Shown here: piece after piece, positions 44,585 to 53,788 of the stretch
Layout: the number at the start of each line of letters is the position of its first letter
How positions within the stretch are numbered: the first letter of the stretch is position 1
DNA from: Paucibacter sp. KCTC 42545
Lineage (GTDB): Bacteria > Pseudomonadota > Gammaproteobacteria > Burkholderiales > Burkholderiaceae_C
DNA: 64,000 nt
Direction of reading: 5' to 3'
Assembly (NCBI RefSeq): GCF_001477625.1
Contig: NZ_CP013692.1
Coordinates: 124,001 to 188,000 of the forward strand
Notes under the pieces: model-generated
Databases searched by the model: none
Seen by the model: the letters and a program-made list of their open reading frames with translations, nothing else
What the model was told of the DNA's origin: nothing
Made by a program: the position numbers and the translations under genes

Positions 44585-46069
44585 GTGTCTCAGAACATGC
44601 TCCCTCCCTTGAACCAGCGTGGCGGGCCGGCCTCGGCCCTGCGCATGCTGTTGTTGGCAAGCCTGCCAGTCTTGCTGGGCGCTTGCGCCAGCTTTAGCAA
44701 AGACGGCGGCATCGGCCCCGTGCAAGACGCGGCCCGCCAGCATCTCGGCCAGGAACTGCAACTCGCCAAAAGCCCGGCCGAGCAGAGCCGCTTGCAGCAG
44801 CGTGTGGCCGAGTTGCTGGCCAAAGAACTCACGGCGGACAGCGCGGTGCAGATCGCGCTGTTCAACAACCCTGGCTTGCAGGGCGCTTTCCATGACTTGG
44901 GATTGGCTGAAGCGGACCTGGTGCAAGCCGGGCGCTGGCCCAATCCGCATTTCAGTTTTGGCAAGTCGCGCCAAGGCGATGAGCGCGAGATTGACCGCGG
45001 CCTCTCATTCGATCTGGCCCGCCTGATCGCCATGCCTTTGAGCGTGCAGTTGGAACAGCGCCGTTTTGCCGCCGTGCAAACCGGCTTGACGCAGCAGATG
45101 CTGGCGCTGGCGGCCGAGACGAAGAAGGCTTTTTACGCGGCGGTCGCCGCCGAGCAAACATTGCGTTACCAGCGCGATGTCAAGGCCGCGGCGGATGCCG
45201 GCGGGTTGCTGGCGCAGCGCCTGGCGCAGGTCGGCAACTTCAGCAAGCTGGAGAAGATGCGCGAGCAAAACCTGGCCCTGGAAGCCAAGCTGGGCTTGGT
45301 GCGGGCCGAGCGTGCGCAGCTGGCTGCGCGTGAGCGCTTGACCCGTTTGCTCGGGCTCACTGGGCCGATCGTCCAAGTCGCCCCAGCCGCTTCAGCGGCG
45401 TCCTCCGCGCCGGCCTTCACCCTGCCATCTCGCCTGCCCGACTTACCTCAGCAACTGCGCCAGCCGCAGGGCTTGGAGAGCCAGGCTTTTGCCCAGCGCC
45501 TGGACGTGCAAGCCGCGCGCTTGCAGGCCGAAGCGACGGCCAAGAACCTGGGCCTGAGCCAGGTCACCCGCTTCGTCAATGTGCTGGAGTTCGGCCTCAG
45601 CAATGCCACATCGAACGAGGCGCCACGCAAGACCGGCTGGGAAGTCAGCCTGGAGTTGCCGTTGTTCGACTGGAGTGGCGCGCGGGTCGCCAAGGCCGAG
45701 GCCTTGTACATGCAAAGCCTGCAGCGGGCGGCGCAAACCGGGGTGGAAGCGCGCTCCGAGTTGCGTGAAGCTTTTGAGGCCTATCGCAGCAGCTACGAGA
45801 TCGCCCGCCACTATCGTGACGAGATGGTGCCCATGGCCAAACAGGTGTCCGAGGAAAACCTGCTGCGCTACAACGGCATGTTCATCAGCGTGTTCGAGTT
45901 GTTGGCAGACGCCCGGGTGCAGATCGGCACGGTCAACGCCGCCATCGAAGCGCAGCGTGATTTCTGGCTGGCCCAGGCCGACCTTGACATGGCCTTGATC
46001 GGCAAGCCCAGCCTGGCGCAGGCCAGCCCCGCGGCCACAGCCGCCGCTGGTGCCGCCCCGGCCCACTGA
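44585..46069 (+). CDS. TolC-family outer-membrane lipoprotein
   Basis: 494 residues. GTG at 44585 is preferred: AAGGA is seven bases upstream, and the TTG three bases earlier would be too close. A lipobox (LLLASLPVLLGACAS) follows the signal. The two repeated coiled-coil halves of the outer-membrane efflux family are present: ADSAVQIALFNNPGLQGAFHDLGLAEADLVQAGRWPNP, and later LDVQAARLQAEATAKNLGLSQ, followed by EVSLELPLFDWSGARVAKAEA. TolC-type channels export solutes or metals with an RND or ABC pump, neither of which is here. Its place at the head of the copper-oxidase genes suggests metal export. Confidence 0.88.
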   Translation: MSQNMLPPLNQRGGPASALRMLLLASLPVLLGACASFSKDGGIGPVQDAARQHLGQELQLAKSPAEQSRLQQRVAELLAKELTADSAVQIALFNNPGLQGAFHDLGLAEADLVQAGRWPNPHFSFGKSRQGDEREIDRGLSFDLARLIAMPLSVQLEQRRFAAVQTGLTQQMLALAAETKKAFYAAVAAEQTLRYQRDVKAAADAGGLLAQRLAQVGNFSKLEKMREQNLALEAKLGLVRAERAQLAARERLTRLLGLTGPIVQVAPAASAASSAPAFTLPSRLPDLPQQLRQPQGLESQAFAQRLDVQAARLQAEATAKNLGLSQVTRFVNVLEFGLSNATSNEAPRKTGWEVSLELPLFDWSGARVAKAEALYMQSLQRAAQTGVEARSELREAFEAYRSSYEIARHYRDEMVPMAKQVSEENLLRYNGMFISVFELLADARVQIGTVNAAIEAQRDFWLAQADLDMALIGKPSLAQASPAATAAAGAAPAH

Positions 46070-46085
46070 ATCTGGAGTTATCCCA

Positions 46086-47501
46086 ATGTTCAATCGACGC
46101 AATTTTGTTTTGGGTGCGGGCGCGGTTTCGGCAGTCTCGGCCGCTGCGGTCAGCAAGGTGGCCATGGCCGCGCTGCCCGAGCCGGTGCTGCAAACCCGGC
46201 CCGACACCATGCCGCCCCTGGTTCCCACCAGCGGCCGGCCCTACAACCCGGTGGTCACGCTCAATGGCTGGACCTTGCCCTGGCGCATGAACCAGGGCGT
46301 GAAGGAGTTCCATCTGGTGGCCGAGCCGGTGGTGCGCGAATTGGCGCCTGGCATGAAGGCGCATTTGTGGGGCTATAACGGCCAGTCGCCGGGCCCGACG
46401 ATCGAGGTGGTGGAGGGCGACCGGGTGCGCATCTTTGTCACCAACAAGCTGCCCGAGCACACCAGCGTGCACTGGCATGGCCAGCGTCTGCCCAACGGCA
46501 TGGACGGGGTGTCGGGCCTGACCCAGCCCTCCATTCAGCCCGGCAAGACCTTTGTGTACGAGTTTGTGGCGCGCCGCCCCGGCACCTTTATGTATCACCC
46601 GCATGCTGACGAGATGGTGCAGATGGCCATGGGCATGATGGGTTTTTGGGTCACCCATCCCAAGGCCCCGAATCCGCTCATCAGCGCGGTGGACCGTGAC
46701 TTCTGCTTCTTGCTCAGCGCCTACGACGTGGAACCCGGTGCGGCCACGCCCAAGATCATGACCATGACGGATTTCAATCTGTGGACCTGGAACAGCCGCG
46801 TCTTCCCTGGCATCGATTCGCTCAATGTGCGCTTGAATGATCGGGTACGCATCCGGGTGGGCAACCTGACCATGACCAACCACCCGATCCATTTGCATGG
46901 CCATGAGTTCATGGTCACCGGTACCGATGGCGGCCCGGTACCCAAGAGCGCGCGCTGGCCCGAGGTGACCACCGATGTGGCCGTGGGGCAGATGCGGCAG
47001 ATCGACTTTGTGGCCGATGAGCCGGGAGACTGGGCTTTCCATTGCCACAAGAGCCACCACACCATGAATGCCATGGGTCATGGCCTGCCCACCATGATCG
47101 GGGTGGATTCCCGCGGGGTGAGCGAGAAGATCAGCAAGCTCATTCCCGACTACATGAGCATGGGCGAGCGCGGCATGGCCGAGATGGGCGAAATGGAAAT
47201 GCCCCTGCCCGCCAACACCTTGCCGATGATGACCGGCCAGGGCCCCTTCGGCGGGGTGGAGATGGGCGGCATGTTCTCGGTACTGAAGGTACGCAAGGAG
47301 CAAAAGCCCGGCGACTACAGCGACCCCGGCTGGTACGCCCACCCCAAGGGCGAGGTGGCCTTTGAGTGGGATGGCGCCATGCCGGCGGCCAAGCGCGCGG
47401 TGGCCGGGGCCGAAAGCCGGGGTCAGTCCATGCCCACCAGCGCCGCGCCCGCACCCACCGAACTCAAGGTTCGCAAACCCAACTCGCATGCCGGCCACTG
47501 A
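46086..47501 (+). CDS. Multicopper oxidase (CopA-like)
   Basis: 471 residues from the ATG at 46086 (GGAG eight bases upstream). A twin-arginine-type signal (NRRNFVLGAGAVSAVSAAAVSKVAMA) leads to cupredoxin domains. Copper motifs: SVHWHGQR, FMYHPHADEM, HPIHLHGHEF and HCHKSHHTMNAMGH, covering the type 1, 2 and 3 sites. A Met-rich stretch (MSMGERGMAEMGEMEMPLPANTLPMMTG) near residue 360 is typical of copper-handling oxidases. It likely oxidises Cu(I) to the less toxic Cu(II) in the periplasm. It lies 16 bases after the TolC-like gene, in one operon. Confidence 0.9.
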   Translation: MFNRRNFVLGAGAVSAVSAAAVSKVAMAALPEPVLQTRPDTMPPLVPTSGRPYNPVVTLNGWTLPWRMNQGVKEFHLVAEPVVRELAPGMKAHLWGYNGQSPGPTIEVVEGDRVRIFVTNKLPEHTSVHWHGQRLPNGMDGVSGLTQPSIQPGKTFVYEFVARRPGTFMYHPHADEMVQMAMGMMGFWVTHPKAPNPLISAVDRDFCFLLSAYDVEPGAATPKIMTMTDFNLWTWNSRVFPGIDSLNVRLNDRVRIRVGNLTMTNHPIHLHGHEFMVTGTDGGPVPKSARWPEVTTDVAVGQMRQIDFVADEPGDWAFHCHKSHHTMNAMGHGLPTMIGVDSRGVSEKISKLIPDYMSMGERGMAEMGEMEMPLPANTLPMMTGQGPFGGVEMGGMFSVLKVRKEQKPGDYSDPGWYAHPKGEVAFEWDGAMPAAKRAVAGAESRGQSMPTSAAPAPTELKVRKPNSHAGH

Positions 47502-47581
47502 AAGGCTGCAGTGAAGGATCAGCCACGCCAAGCGGGGCCGTCCCATCGCCCATGCAATTTGAAAGAAAGTGAGTCAACAAA

Positions 47582-48073
47582 ATGAATCGCAGCAGTATTG
47601 AAAAGCGCCAGCAACGCCGAACCTTTTTGAGTTTGGCTGTGCTGGGCCTGGTGGTGCCAATTGCGCCTTTGGCGCAGGCGGCCAGCCCGAGCAAGCCGGT
47701 GGTGCAAATCTGGATCGTCCCGAGCTGCGGCTGCTGCAAGGACTGGATTGCGTACCTGCAAGCCAATGGCTTCCAGACCCAGGTGGATGATCGCGGCAAC
47801 ACCGATGCGCGCGAGCGCCTGGGCATTAAGCTGGAATACGGCTCTTGCCACACCGCGCTGGTGGGCGGTTATGCCCTGGAGGGCCATGTGCCGGCGCGTG
47901 AGATTTGGCGTTTGTTGAAAGAACGCCCCAAGGCCATCGGCCTGGCTGTGCCCGCCATGCCATTGGGTTCGCCCGGCATGGACGGCCCGGAGTACCGCGG
48001 CCGCAAAGACCCCTACGACGTTTTGCTGCTCGCCAAAGATGGCAGCAGCCGTGTCTACCAGTCCTACCCTTGA
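47582..48073 (+). CDS. DUF411 metal-binding protein
   Basis: 163 residues with a signal peptide ending APLAQAASP. The DUF411 motif is clear: VVQIWIVPSCGCCKDWIAYLQANGFQTQVDD, with the CGCC metal site, then YGSCHTALVGGYALEGHVPAREIWRLLKERPKAIGLAVPAMPLGSPGMDG. DUF411 proteins are periplasmic and repeatedly found in copper or silver resistance operons. It follows the multicopper oxidase by 80 bases and precedes the CusF-like gene by 11 bases. Confidence 0.92.
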   Translation: MNRSSIEKRQQRRTFLSLAVLGLVVPIAPLAQAASPSKPVVQIWIVPSCGCCKDWIAYLQANGFQTQVDDRGNTDARERLGIKLEYGSCHTALVGGYALEGHVPAREIWRLLKERPKAIGLAVPAMPLGSPGMDGPEYRGRKDPYDVLLLAKDGSSRVYQSYP

Positions 48074-48084
48074 GCCCACAGACC

Positions 48085-48459
48085 ATGAAAAACAGTTCCA
48101 CCCCATTTCTCTTGGCGGCCTTCATCGCGCTGAGCATGAGCAGCGTGGCCGTGCAGGCGCAGACCTCGGCCGCCATGCCGCCAGCCAGCGGCGTGAATAG
48201 CGCGAATAGCGCCAACAGCGGCGCTGCGGACGAAGCCCTGACCGAAGGCGAGATCCGCAAGGTCGACCTGGAGCAGGCCAAGCTGACCATCAAGCATGGC
48301 GAGATCAAAAACCTGGCCATGCCGGGCATGACCATGGTGTTCCGCGTCAAGGACGCGGCGCAGCTGGCAACGCTCAAGGCCGGCGACAAGATCCGCTTTC
48401 GGGCCGAGCGCGGCAACCCGGGTTATGTGGTGACCGAGTTGCACCTCACTGCGCCCTGA
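48085..48459 (+). CDS. CusF-like periplasmic copper-binding protein
   Basis: 124 residues from the ATG at 48085. A signal peptide ends SVAVQAQTS. The CusF-type beta barrel is recognisable from GEIRKVDLEQAKLTIKHGEIKNLAMPGMTMVFRVKD: the H...M..M ligands are present, while the tryptophan used by E. coli CusF is not obvious. The end is GDKIRFRAERGNPGYVVTEL. It probably shuttles Cu(I) or Ag(I) in the periplasm. Last gene of the copper operon. Confidence 0.88.
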   Translation: MKNSSTPFLLAAFIALSMSSVAVQAQTSAAMPPASGVNSANSANSGAADEALTEGEIRKVDLEQAKLTIKHGEIKNLAMPGMTMVFRVKDAAQLATLKAGDKIRFRAERGNPGYVVTELHLTAP

Positions 48460-48629
48460 ACGGATGACCAAGCGGCATTTGGCGGCGTCACGCTGAATGC
48501 CGCCGGTGCCTGCCTCAACCTGCCTGGAGCGCTGTTTGCGCGCAGCGCGCGCATGCCGACGGCCAAATGGGGCCAAATGCGGGAAAATCGCGGCTTATCC
48601 TTAGTCCCTAGCTGGAACACATAGCCGCC

Positions 48630-48881
48630 ATGACCGAAGAAAAAAAAGAACTGCCCCCCATGCCCGACCGCCTGAGCGTCGATCCGCGCAGCCCGCATCA
48701 CGACGCTGCCGTGTTCGAGCATGAGATCGGCATCCGCCTGAACGACAAGGAGCGTTTTGACGTCGAGGAATACTGCATCAGCGAAGGCTGGGTGATGGTG
48801 GCCTCGCCCAAGACGCGCGACCGCAAGGGTCGCCCGCTGATGATGAAGATCAAAGGCCGCGTCGAGGCTTTCTACCGCTGA
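48630..48881 (+). CDS. DUF3297 family protein
   Basis: 83 residues. The whole protein fits DUF3297: MPDRLSVDPRSPHHDAAVFEHEIGIRLNDKERFDVEEYCISEGWVMVASPKTRDRKGRPLMMKIKGRVEAFY. Widespread in Proteobacteria, cytoplasmic, function unknown. It is followed by a perfect ten-base-pair hairpin. Confidence 0.9.
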   Translation: MTEEKKELPPMPDRLSVDPRSPHHDAAVFEHEIGIRLNDKERFDVEEYCISEGWVMVASPKTRDRKGRPLMMKIKGRVEAFYR

Positions 48882-48885
48882 CCCT

Positions 48886-48908
48886 GAGGGCCAAATGCTT
48901 TGGCCCTC
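48886..48908 (+). terminator. Hairpin after the DUF3297 gene
   Basis: Arms GAGGGCCAAA and TTTGGCCCTC pair perfectly with loop TGC, five bases past the stop codon. No T-run, so termination may be incomplete. Confidence 0.6.
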
Positions 48909-49138
48909 ATCCAGCGCACCGGCTGGGCCTGCTGATGGCCATGCCGGCCGGTGCTCTTTTCGCGGCGGGCTTGCCAATGGCCACGCCCTTTGGCCGCCAC
49001 AGCAGTGCGACACCGCTGCACTACCGCGCGGCCCTGCAGTGCAAGCGCGCACCGCGACCCAAGATTGCAGCCATCAGCGCTGCTAAAGCTGCCAAGGCTG
49101 CCCAGCAGGGCGCGGCCGCGCTTTCAAATTAGGTGCTT

Positions 49139-49834
49139 ATGCCCAAGCTTTCGCCTTCCACGCCTTCCTCCACCTCAAACTCCCGCCAGCCCATGGTCTG
49201 GTCCTTGACGGCCTTGCTGCTGTTGGCACTGTTCGCCTGGCTGAGCATCGTGCTCAGTGAGCGCAGTGCCAGCGGCGGAGCTTCGGCGCTGGAGCAGAAG
49301 GTCTTGTTGATGGCGTATGACTGGCGAGCTGCCCATCCCGGCTTGGCCGAAGTGATGCGCGATCTGACCGCCTTGGGCAGCACGGCGGTGCTGGGCTTGC
49401 TGTGCGGTTTGACCGTGCTGTTCTTGGCGCTTACCCGACACATCGGGCGCGCCCTGCTGGTGGCGGTGGCGGCCTTGTCTGGCGTGAGCTTGCTGAGCTT
49501 GATGAAGGGCATGTTCGCCCGCGCAAGACCTGACCCCGCGTTTGCCGATGCCGCCTGGGCGGGCTGGAGTTTCCCCAGCGGCCACGCCAGCATGTCGGCC
49601 CTGGTCTATCTGACCCTGGCGGTCTTGTTGGCCAGCATGCGGGTGCGGCCGAGCGAGCGCCTGTTCTTGCTGGGCACCGCGCTGCTGCTGAGCTTTCTGG
49701 TCGGTTTGAGCCGGGTCATGCTGGGTGCCCATTGGCTGGGCGATGTGCTGGGCGGCTGGGCTTTTGGCTCGGCCTGGGCCTTGCTGTGCCTGGCGCTGGC
49801 GCAGGTTTTGCAGCGCCGACATTTGGCCCAGTAG
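49139..49834 (+). CDS. PAP2-family membrane phosphatase
   Basis: 231 residues from the ATG at 49139 (AGG eight bases upstream); a GTG two codons earlier is possible. Six hydrophobic helices carry the three acid-phosphatase motifs: KGMFARARPD, SFPSGHASMSA and SRVMLGAHWLGDVLGG. PAP2 enzymes dephosphorylate lipids such as undecaprenyl pyrophosphate or phosphatidylglycerophosphate, with the active site facing the periplasm. Substrate not readable. Monocistronic. Confidence 0.92.
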   Translation: MPKLSPSTPSSTSNSRQPMVWSLTALLLLALFAWLSIVLSERSASGGASALEQKVLLMAYDWRAAHPGLAEVMRDLTALGSTAVLGLLCGLTVLFLALTRHIGRALLVAVAALSGVSLLSLMKGMFARARPDPAFADAAWAGWSFPSGHASMSALVYLTLAVLLASMRVRPSERLFLLGTALLLSFLVGLSRVMLGAHWLGDVLGGWAFGSAWALLCLALAQVLQRRHLAQ

Positions 49835-49862
49835 GCGGCCATAGCTCAGCGCCAAGTCCGCT

Positions 49863-51416
49863 TTAGCGCCGCGTTAGCGTGAACACGTGCAGCGCGGCGC
49901 CCACCTCATCCACTTGGCCGAGAAGGAGCTGGGCCGAAGCGGCGAGGTCTTGCACCATGTCGGCGTTCTGGACGGTGATCTGTTCCATGTGATTGATGGC
50001 CTGGTTGATCTGCGTGATGCCGGTCAGCTGCTCCTGCGCGCTGTGGTGGATCTGGCCGATCAGGCTGCTGAAGTCCTCCATCGAGCGCCGGGTGGCATCA
50101 ATGCTGTCGCGCGCCGTGCCGGTGTGGCGCTCGCCTTCGCTGACCTTGTCGGCCGAGTCGTGAATCAGCTGGGCGATCTCGCGCGCGGCGGCTGAGCTGC
50201 GTTGCGCTAGGGCGCGCACCTCGCTGGCCACCACGGCGAAGCCGCGGCCATGCTCGCCGGCGCGGGCCGATTCCACCGCCGCATTGAGCGCCAGGATATT
50301 GGTCTGGAAAGCGATGCTGTCGATCACCGCAATGATCTCGCCGATGCGTTTGGATGAACCCGCAATGGCGGCCATGCTGTGGCTGGCGTGGTGCACCACT
50401 TCGGCGCTGCGCTGGCTCATGCCGCTGAGTTGGTTGACCACGGTGCTGGCTTGGTCGGCCGTGTCGGTGCTGCTGCGCACGGTGCCGGTGATTTCTTCCA
50501 TCGCGGTGGCGGTTTGCTCCAGGCTGGCGGCTTGGGCCTCGGTGCGTTGGGCCAGATCCTTATTGCCCTTGGCAATCAGCTGGGTGCTGGCGCTCATGGC
50601 GTCGAGTTCGCTGCGGGTGTCGGACACCAAGGCGCGGATATTGACGGCCAGCTGATTCAAGGCGGCTTCCAGCGCGCGGTTTTGCGCTAGGCCGCTGCTG
50701 GCCAGGGGTTGGCTGAGGTCGCCGGCGGCGAGTTGGTTGGCGTAGTCCAGGCAGGCTTGTTGGCTGCGCAGGGTTTGGCGCTGGGCCAAGGTGGTCATGA
50801 CGGCGCTCAAGCCCAGGAGTGCCGCCAATTCAGCTGACGCGGAGAGTTGCAGCGCACTGGCGAGCAAGCCCGCAGCCATCAACAAGGCATAGCTGACCCA
50901 GCGCTGCAGCCAAGGCAGGTGGCGCTTCTGCCCGGCCAGGCGGCCCAACCAGTCGTGGCGCAGCAACTGGCCTTGGCGCAGCACATGCACTTGCTGGCCG
51001 GTCTGCTTTTCGCCGCGCATGGTGGCGTAGAGCTCCTCTGCCGCCGCGACCTGTGCACGCGTCGGCTCGGTGCGCACCGACATATAAGCCACCGGCTGCC
51101 GGTTCTCCATCAGCGGGGTGACATTGGCCAGCACCCAGTAGTAGTCGCCGTTCTTGCGACGGTTCTTCACCATGCCTGACCAGGGCAGGCCGGTCTTGAT
51201 GGTGGCCCACATATCGCGGAAGGCTTCTTCCGGCATATCGGGGTGGCGGATCAGATTGTGCGGCTGGCCCAGCAGCTCTTCGCGGGTAAAGCCGCTGACT
51301 TCCACAAAGGCGGCGTTGCAGTGCTTGATGCGGCCCTTCAGGTCGGTGGTGGAGACCAGCGACTTGCCCTTGGGAAAGGCAAATTCTTGCTGGCTGACGG
51401 GTTGGTTGTTTCTCAT
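49863..51416 (-). CDS. PAS-containing Aer-like chemoreceptor
   Basis: 517 residues from the ATG at 51416; the longer frame upstream lacks family character. The N-terminal PAS domain (about 10-120) is Aer-like: [77 protein letters not shown]. Two closely spaced hydrophobic segments (about 175-215) form a membrane hairpin. The signalling domain has [38 protein letters not shown]. Aer receptors sense redox state through FAD and guide energy taxis. It is divergent from the CDF gene, and a perfect FNR box lies between the two. Confidence 0.93.
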   Translation of the reverse strand: MRNNQPVSQQEFAFPKGKSLVSTTDLKGRIKHCNAAFVEVSGFTREELLGQPHNLIRHPDMPEEAFRDMWATIKTGLPWSGMVKNRRKNGDYYWVLANVTPLMENRQPVAYMSVRTEPTRAQVAAAEELYATMRGEKQTGQQVHVLRQGQLLRHDWLGRLAGQKRHLPWLQRWVSYALLMAAGLLASALQLSASAELAALLGLSAVMTTLAQRQTLRSQQACLDYANQLAAGDLSQPLASSGLAQNRALEAALNQLAVNIRALVSDTRSELDAMSASTQLIAKGNKDLAQRTEAQAASLEQTATAMEEITGTVRSSTDTADQASTVVNQLSGMSQRSAEVVHHASHSMAAIAGSSKRIGEIIAVIDSIAFQTNILALNAAVESARAGEHGRGFAVVASEVRALAQRSSAAAREIAQLIHDSADKVSEGERHTGTARDSIDATRRSMEDFSSLIGQIHHSAQEQLTGITQINQAINHMEQITVQNADMVQDLAASAQLLLGQVDEVGAALHVFTLTRR

Positions 51417-51900
51417 TCGGGGGCGATCCAGGGCTCTAAAACGGTGATGCGTGGGCCGTACCTCGCTGCACCGAGGGCGTGCCCAAAAAAGACGCCTGCA
51501 CACGCGTGGCCGGCGAGGCCGGTATTGCGGGCAAGGTCCGGCAGATTAGGGGGATACCCTCGCGCCCAAGGTCTCAATTGGCTGTGATTTAGGGCGTATT
51601 TCGCACGCGTGCAACATTTCGTGCGCTTGCCGTTGCGACCGGAAAAAATTGATAAATATCAATTGACGCCGACCGCGGCACCGATTAATGCATGGGTTTT
51701 CGCCGAAGTTTCACGGAACTGTCTCGCGTTGTTGGCGGGCTGTTTGCTGGCTATGCGGCTGTCATGGGCGGGAGGGGCGAACTACACTGCCGGCGCGGTG
51801 ACCGCCTTTTGGCGGCGCCAAAGCACGGCCAACTCGCGACCAACACGCACCCAAAGCGCGGCGGGCTTGTACGCCCTTCGATTCCCAGCCTTTCGCCACG
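51417..51900. other. Control region between the Aer-like and CDF genes
   Basis: About 480 bases without a supported gene; small frames at 51609-51920 and 51692-51904 have no family features. It contains the FNR box at 51649-51662, a GATTAA -10-like string near 51683, and a roughly 200-base GC-rich leader with a CCGCC-TTTT-GGCGG hairpin before the CDF start. Confidence 0.5.
51649..51662 (+). promoter_or_regulatory. Perfect FNR/Anr box
   Basis: TTGATAAATATCAA matches TTGAT-N4-ATCAA at every conserved base. A GATTAA string near 51683-51688 would make this a class II promoter firing to the right, towards the CDF gene, with a leader of about 200 bases. The leftward Aer-like gene starts 230 bases away. 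Confidence 0.7.
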
Positions 51901-52977
51901 ATGACAGCCAGCCCAACTGATTCCCACAAGCACGGCGCTTGTGACCACGACCATTCCCATCAGCACGCGCCAGCGAATGTGGATGCACATGGGCATGACC
52001 ACGACCATGCGCACGGCCACGGCCACGGCCACTCGCATGGGCTAGGCCATCACCACCACCATGGCGACCCCAACACGCAGGGCCGCGCCTTTGTCATCGC
52101 CATCGTCCTCAACAGCCTGTTTGTGGCGCTTGAGTTTGGCTACGGCTTTGCCGCCAACTCCACCGCCTTGATGGCCGATGCCGGGCACAACCTCTCTGAT
52201 GTGCTGGGCTTGTTGCTGGCCTGGGGCGCCACCTTGCTGGCGCGCAAGGCCCCAGACCAGCGCTACACCTACGGCCTGCGCAGCAGCTCCATCCTGGCAG
52301 CCCTGGGCAATGCGGTGCTGCTGTTTGTGGCTTGCGGCGCGATTGCCTGGGAGGCGATTCAGCGCTTCAGCGCCCCGCCGCCGGTGGCCAGCCTGACGGT
52401 GATGCTGGTGGCGGGCGCCGGCATCGCGGTCAATGGTTTTTCGGCCTGGCTCTTTATGCGCGGCGCCAAGAACGACCTGAATGTGCGCGGCGCTTATCTG
52501 CACATGGCCGCCGATGCGGCCGTGTCCCTGGTGGTGGTTTTGGCGGGTCTGGGTATGCTGCTCACCGGCTGGTATTGGCTGGACCCGCTGCTGAGCCTGC
52601 TCATCGTGGCGGTGATTCTGGTCGGCACCTGGGGCTTGCTGCGTGAGGCCACCGGCCTGGCGCTGAATGCAGTGCCGGCGCATATCGACGTCGCGGCGGT
52701 GCAAGCCTATCTGCTGCAGCAGCCCGGCGTCAGCGCGGTGCATGATTTGCACATCTGGGCCATGAGCACGACCGAGAGCGCCCTGACGGTCCATTTGGTG
52801 ATGCCCGCTGGCCACCCAGGTGACGCAGCCCTGGACGCCATCACCGACACCCTGGCTGAGCGTTTCGCGATCCATCACAGCACCCTGCAGGTGGAGCTGG
52901 GCCAGAGCCAGCATCCCGTCTGCGCTTTGTTCAAGGCCGCGCCGCAGGCAGCAGCGGCCCATCCGCATGCGCACTGA
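51901..52977 (+). CDS. CDF-family metal cation efflux protein (CzcD-like)
   Basis: 358 residues. The first 55 are a His/Asp-rich metal-binding tail (repeated HGHDHDHAHGHGHGH). Six transmembrane helices follow with the zinc-site motifs DAGHNLSD (helix 2) and HMAADAAVS (helix 5). A cytoplasmic ferredoxin-like C-terminal domain (VSAVHDLHIWAMSTTESALTVHLV) ends the protein. CDF proteins exchange Zn, Co or Cd for protons across the inner membrane. The next gene overlaps its end. Possible FNR control is described at 51649. Confidence 0.93.
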   Translation: MTASPTDSHKHGACDHDHSHQHAPANVDAHGHDHDHAHGHGHGHSHGLGHHHHHGDPNTQGRAFVIAIVLNSLFVALEFGYGFAANSTALMADAGHNLSDVLGLLLAWGATLLARKAPDQRYTYGLRSSSILAALGNAVLLFVACGAIAWEAIQRFSAPPPVASLTVMLVAGAGIAVNGFSAWLFMRGAKNDLNVRGAYLHMAADAAVSLVVVLAGLGMLLTGWYWLDPLLSLLIVAVILVGTWGLLREATGLALNAVPAHIDVAAVQAYLLQQPGVSAVHDLHIWAMSTTESALTVHLVMPAGHPGDAALDAITDTLAERFAIHHSTLQVELGQSQHPVCALFKAAPQAAAAHPHAH

Positions 52978-53644
52978 AACAGCCCGCGGCGGCTTGCTGC
53001 GCCTTTTGCAGGCGCGGCCGCGCTTGTTTCTGGCCACCGGCATCGCCTTGCTGGTGCTGGTGTTTTTGCCGGCGCAGGTGTCGACCCATACCCTGACGCG
53101 CTGCCTGATCGCATGGAACACCGGCACCACGCTTTATGTGTTGCTGGCGGTGGTGATGATGTGGCGCTCCAGCCATAGCAGCATTCGGCGCCGTGCCAAG
53201 CTGCAGGACAACTCGCAGATCTTCATTCTGGCGATGGTGTTTGTGAGCGCCGTCGCCAGCCTGGCGGCCATCGCCTTTGAGCTTGCCATCGTCAAGGACA
53301 TGCATGGCAGCTTGAAGGTGGCGCATATCGCCTTGGGCGGCTACACGGTGATGGCCTCCTGGGGCTTTATCCAGATGATGTTTGCCCTGCACTACGCGCA
53401 TGAGTACTACGCCGAACTCGAGCGGGGGAGCCCGGCGCCGCTGCAATTTCCAGGCGATGACGAGCCGGACTATGGCGACTTCTTCTACTTCTCCGCCGTC
53501 ATCGGCACCTCAGGCCAAACCGCCGATGTGGCCTTTGTGGCCAAGCACCTGCGCCGCATCGGCAGCTTGCACTGCATCCTGGCTTATCTGTTCAACACCA
53601 CGGTGCTGGCCTTGTTGATCAATATTGGCGCGGGATTACTTTAG
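52967..53644 (+). CDS. DUF1345 membrane protein
   Basis: 225 residues from the ATG at 52967, which overlaps the CDF stop by 11 bases, so the two are translationally coupled. DUF1345 pattern: helices at about 20-40, 55-75, 95-120, 130-150 and 200-220, with ARPRLFLATGIALLVLVFLP, LIAWNTGTTLYVLLAV, and the conserved YGDFFYFSAVIGTSGQTADV. Inner-membrane protein of unknown function. Coupling with a metal exporter is unusual and may be fortuitous. Confidence 0.85.
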   Translation: MRTETARGGLLRLLQARPRLFLATGIALLVLVFLPAQVSTHTLTRCLIAWNTGTTLYVLLAVVMMWRSSHSSIRRRAKLQDNSQIFILAMVFVSAVASLAAIAFELAIVKDMHGSLKVAHIALGGYTVMASWGFIQMMFALHYAHEYYAELERGSPAPLQFPGDDEPDYGDFFYFSAVIGTSGQTADVAFVAKHLRRIGSLHCILAYLFNTTVLALLINIGAGLL

Positions 53645-53697
53645 GCTTTGCGTGACAGACCGCCCGAAGGTACCCCCGAGTAGCTCTGAGGCAGCAC

Positions 53698-53757
53698 AGC
53701 CAAGCCGGCAGGCTTGGCTCGGCGCCGAAGGCCTTGCCGCGATACAAGCGGCAAGGC
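53698..53757. terminator. Two tandem perfect hairpins between convergent genes
   Basis: The first stem has arm AGCCAAGCC with loop GGCA (53698-53719); the second has arm GCCTTGCCGC with loop GATACAA (53731-53757). Both are perfect. The position between convergent DUF1345 and antiporter genes suggests bidirectional transcription ends, although T-runs are weak. Confidence 0.55.
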
Positions 53758-53788
53758 TGGCGCCAACACTTCAAGTGGGTGAAAAAAA

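Noticed and set aside
48935..49132. A 65-codon Ala-rich frame between the DUF3297 and PAP2 genes
   Set aside because: Composition reflects local GC bias; no ribosome site and no family similarity.
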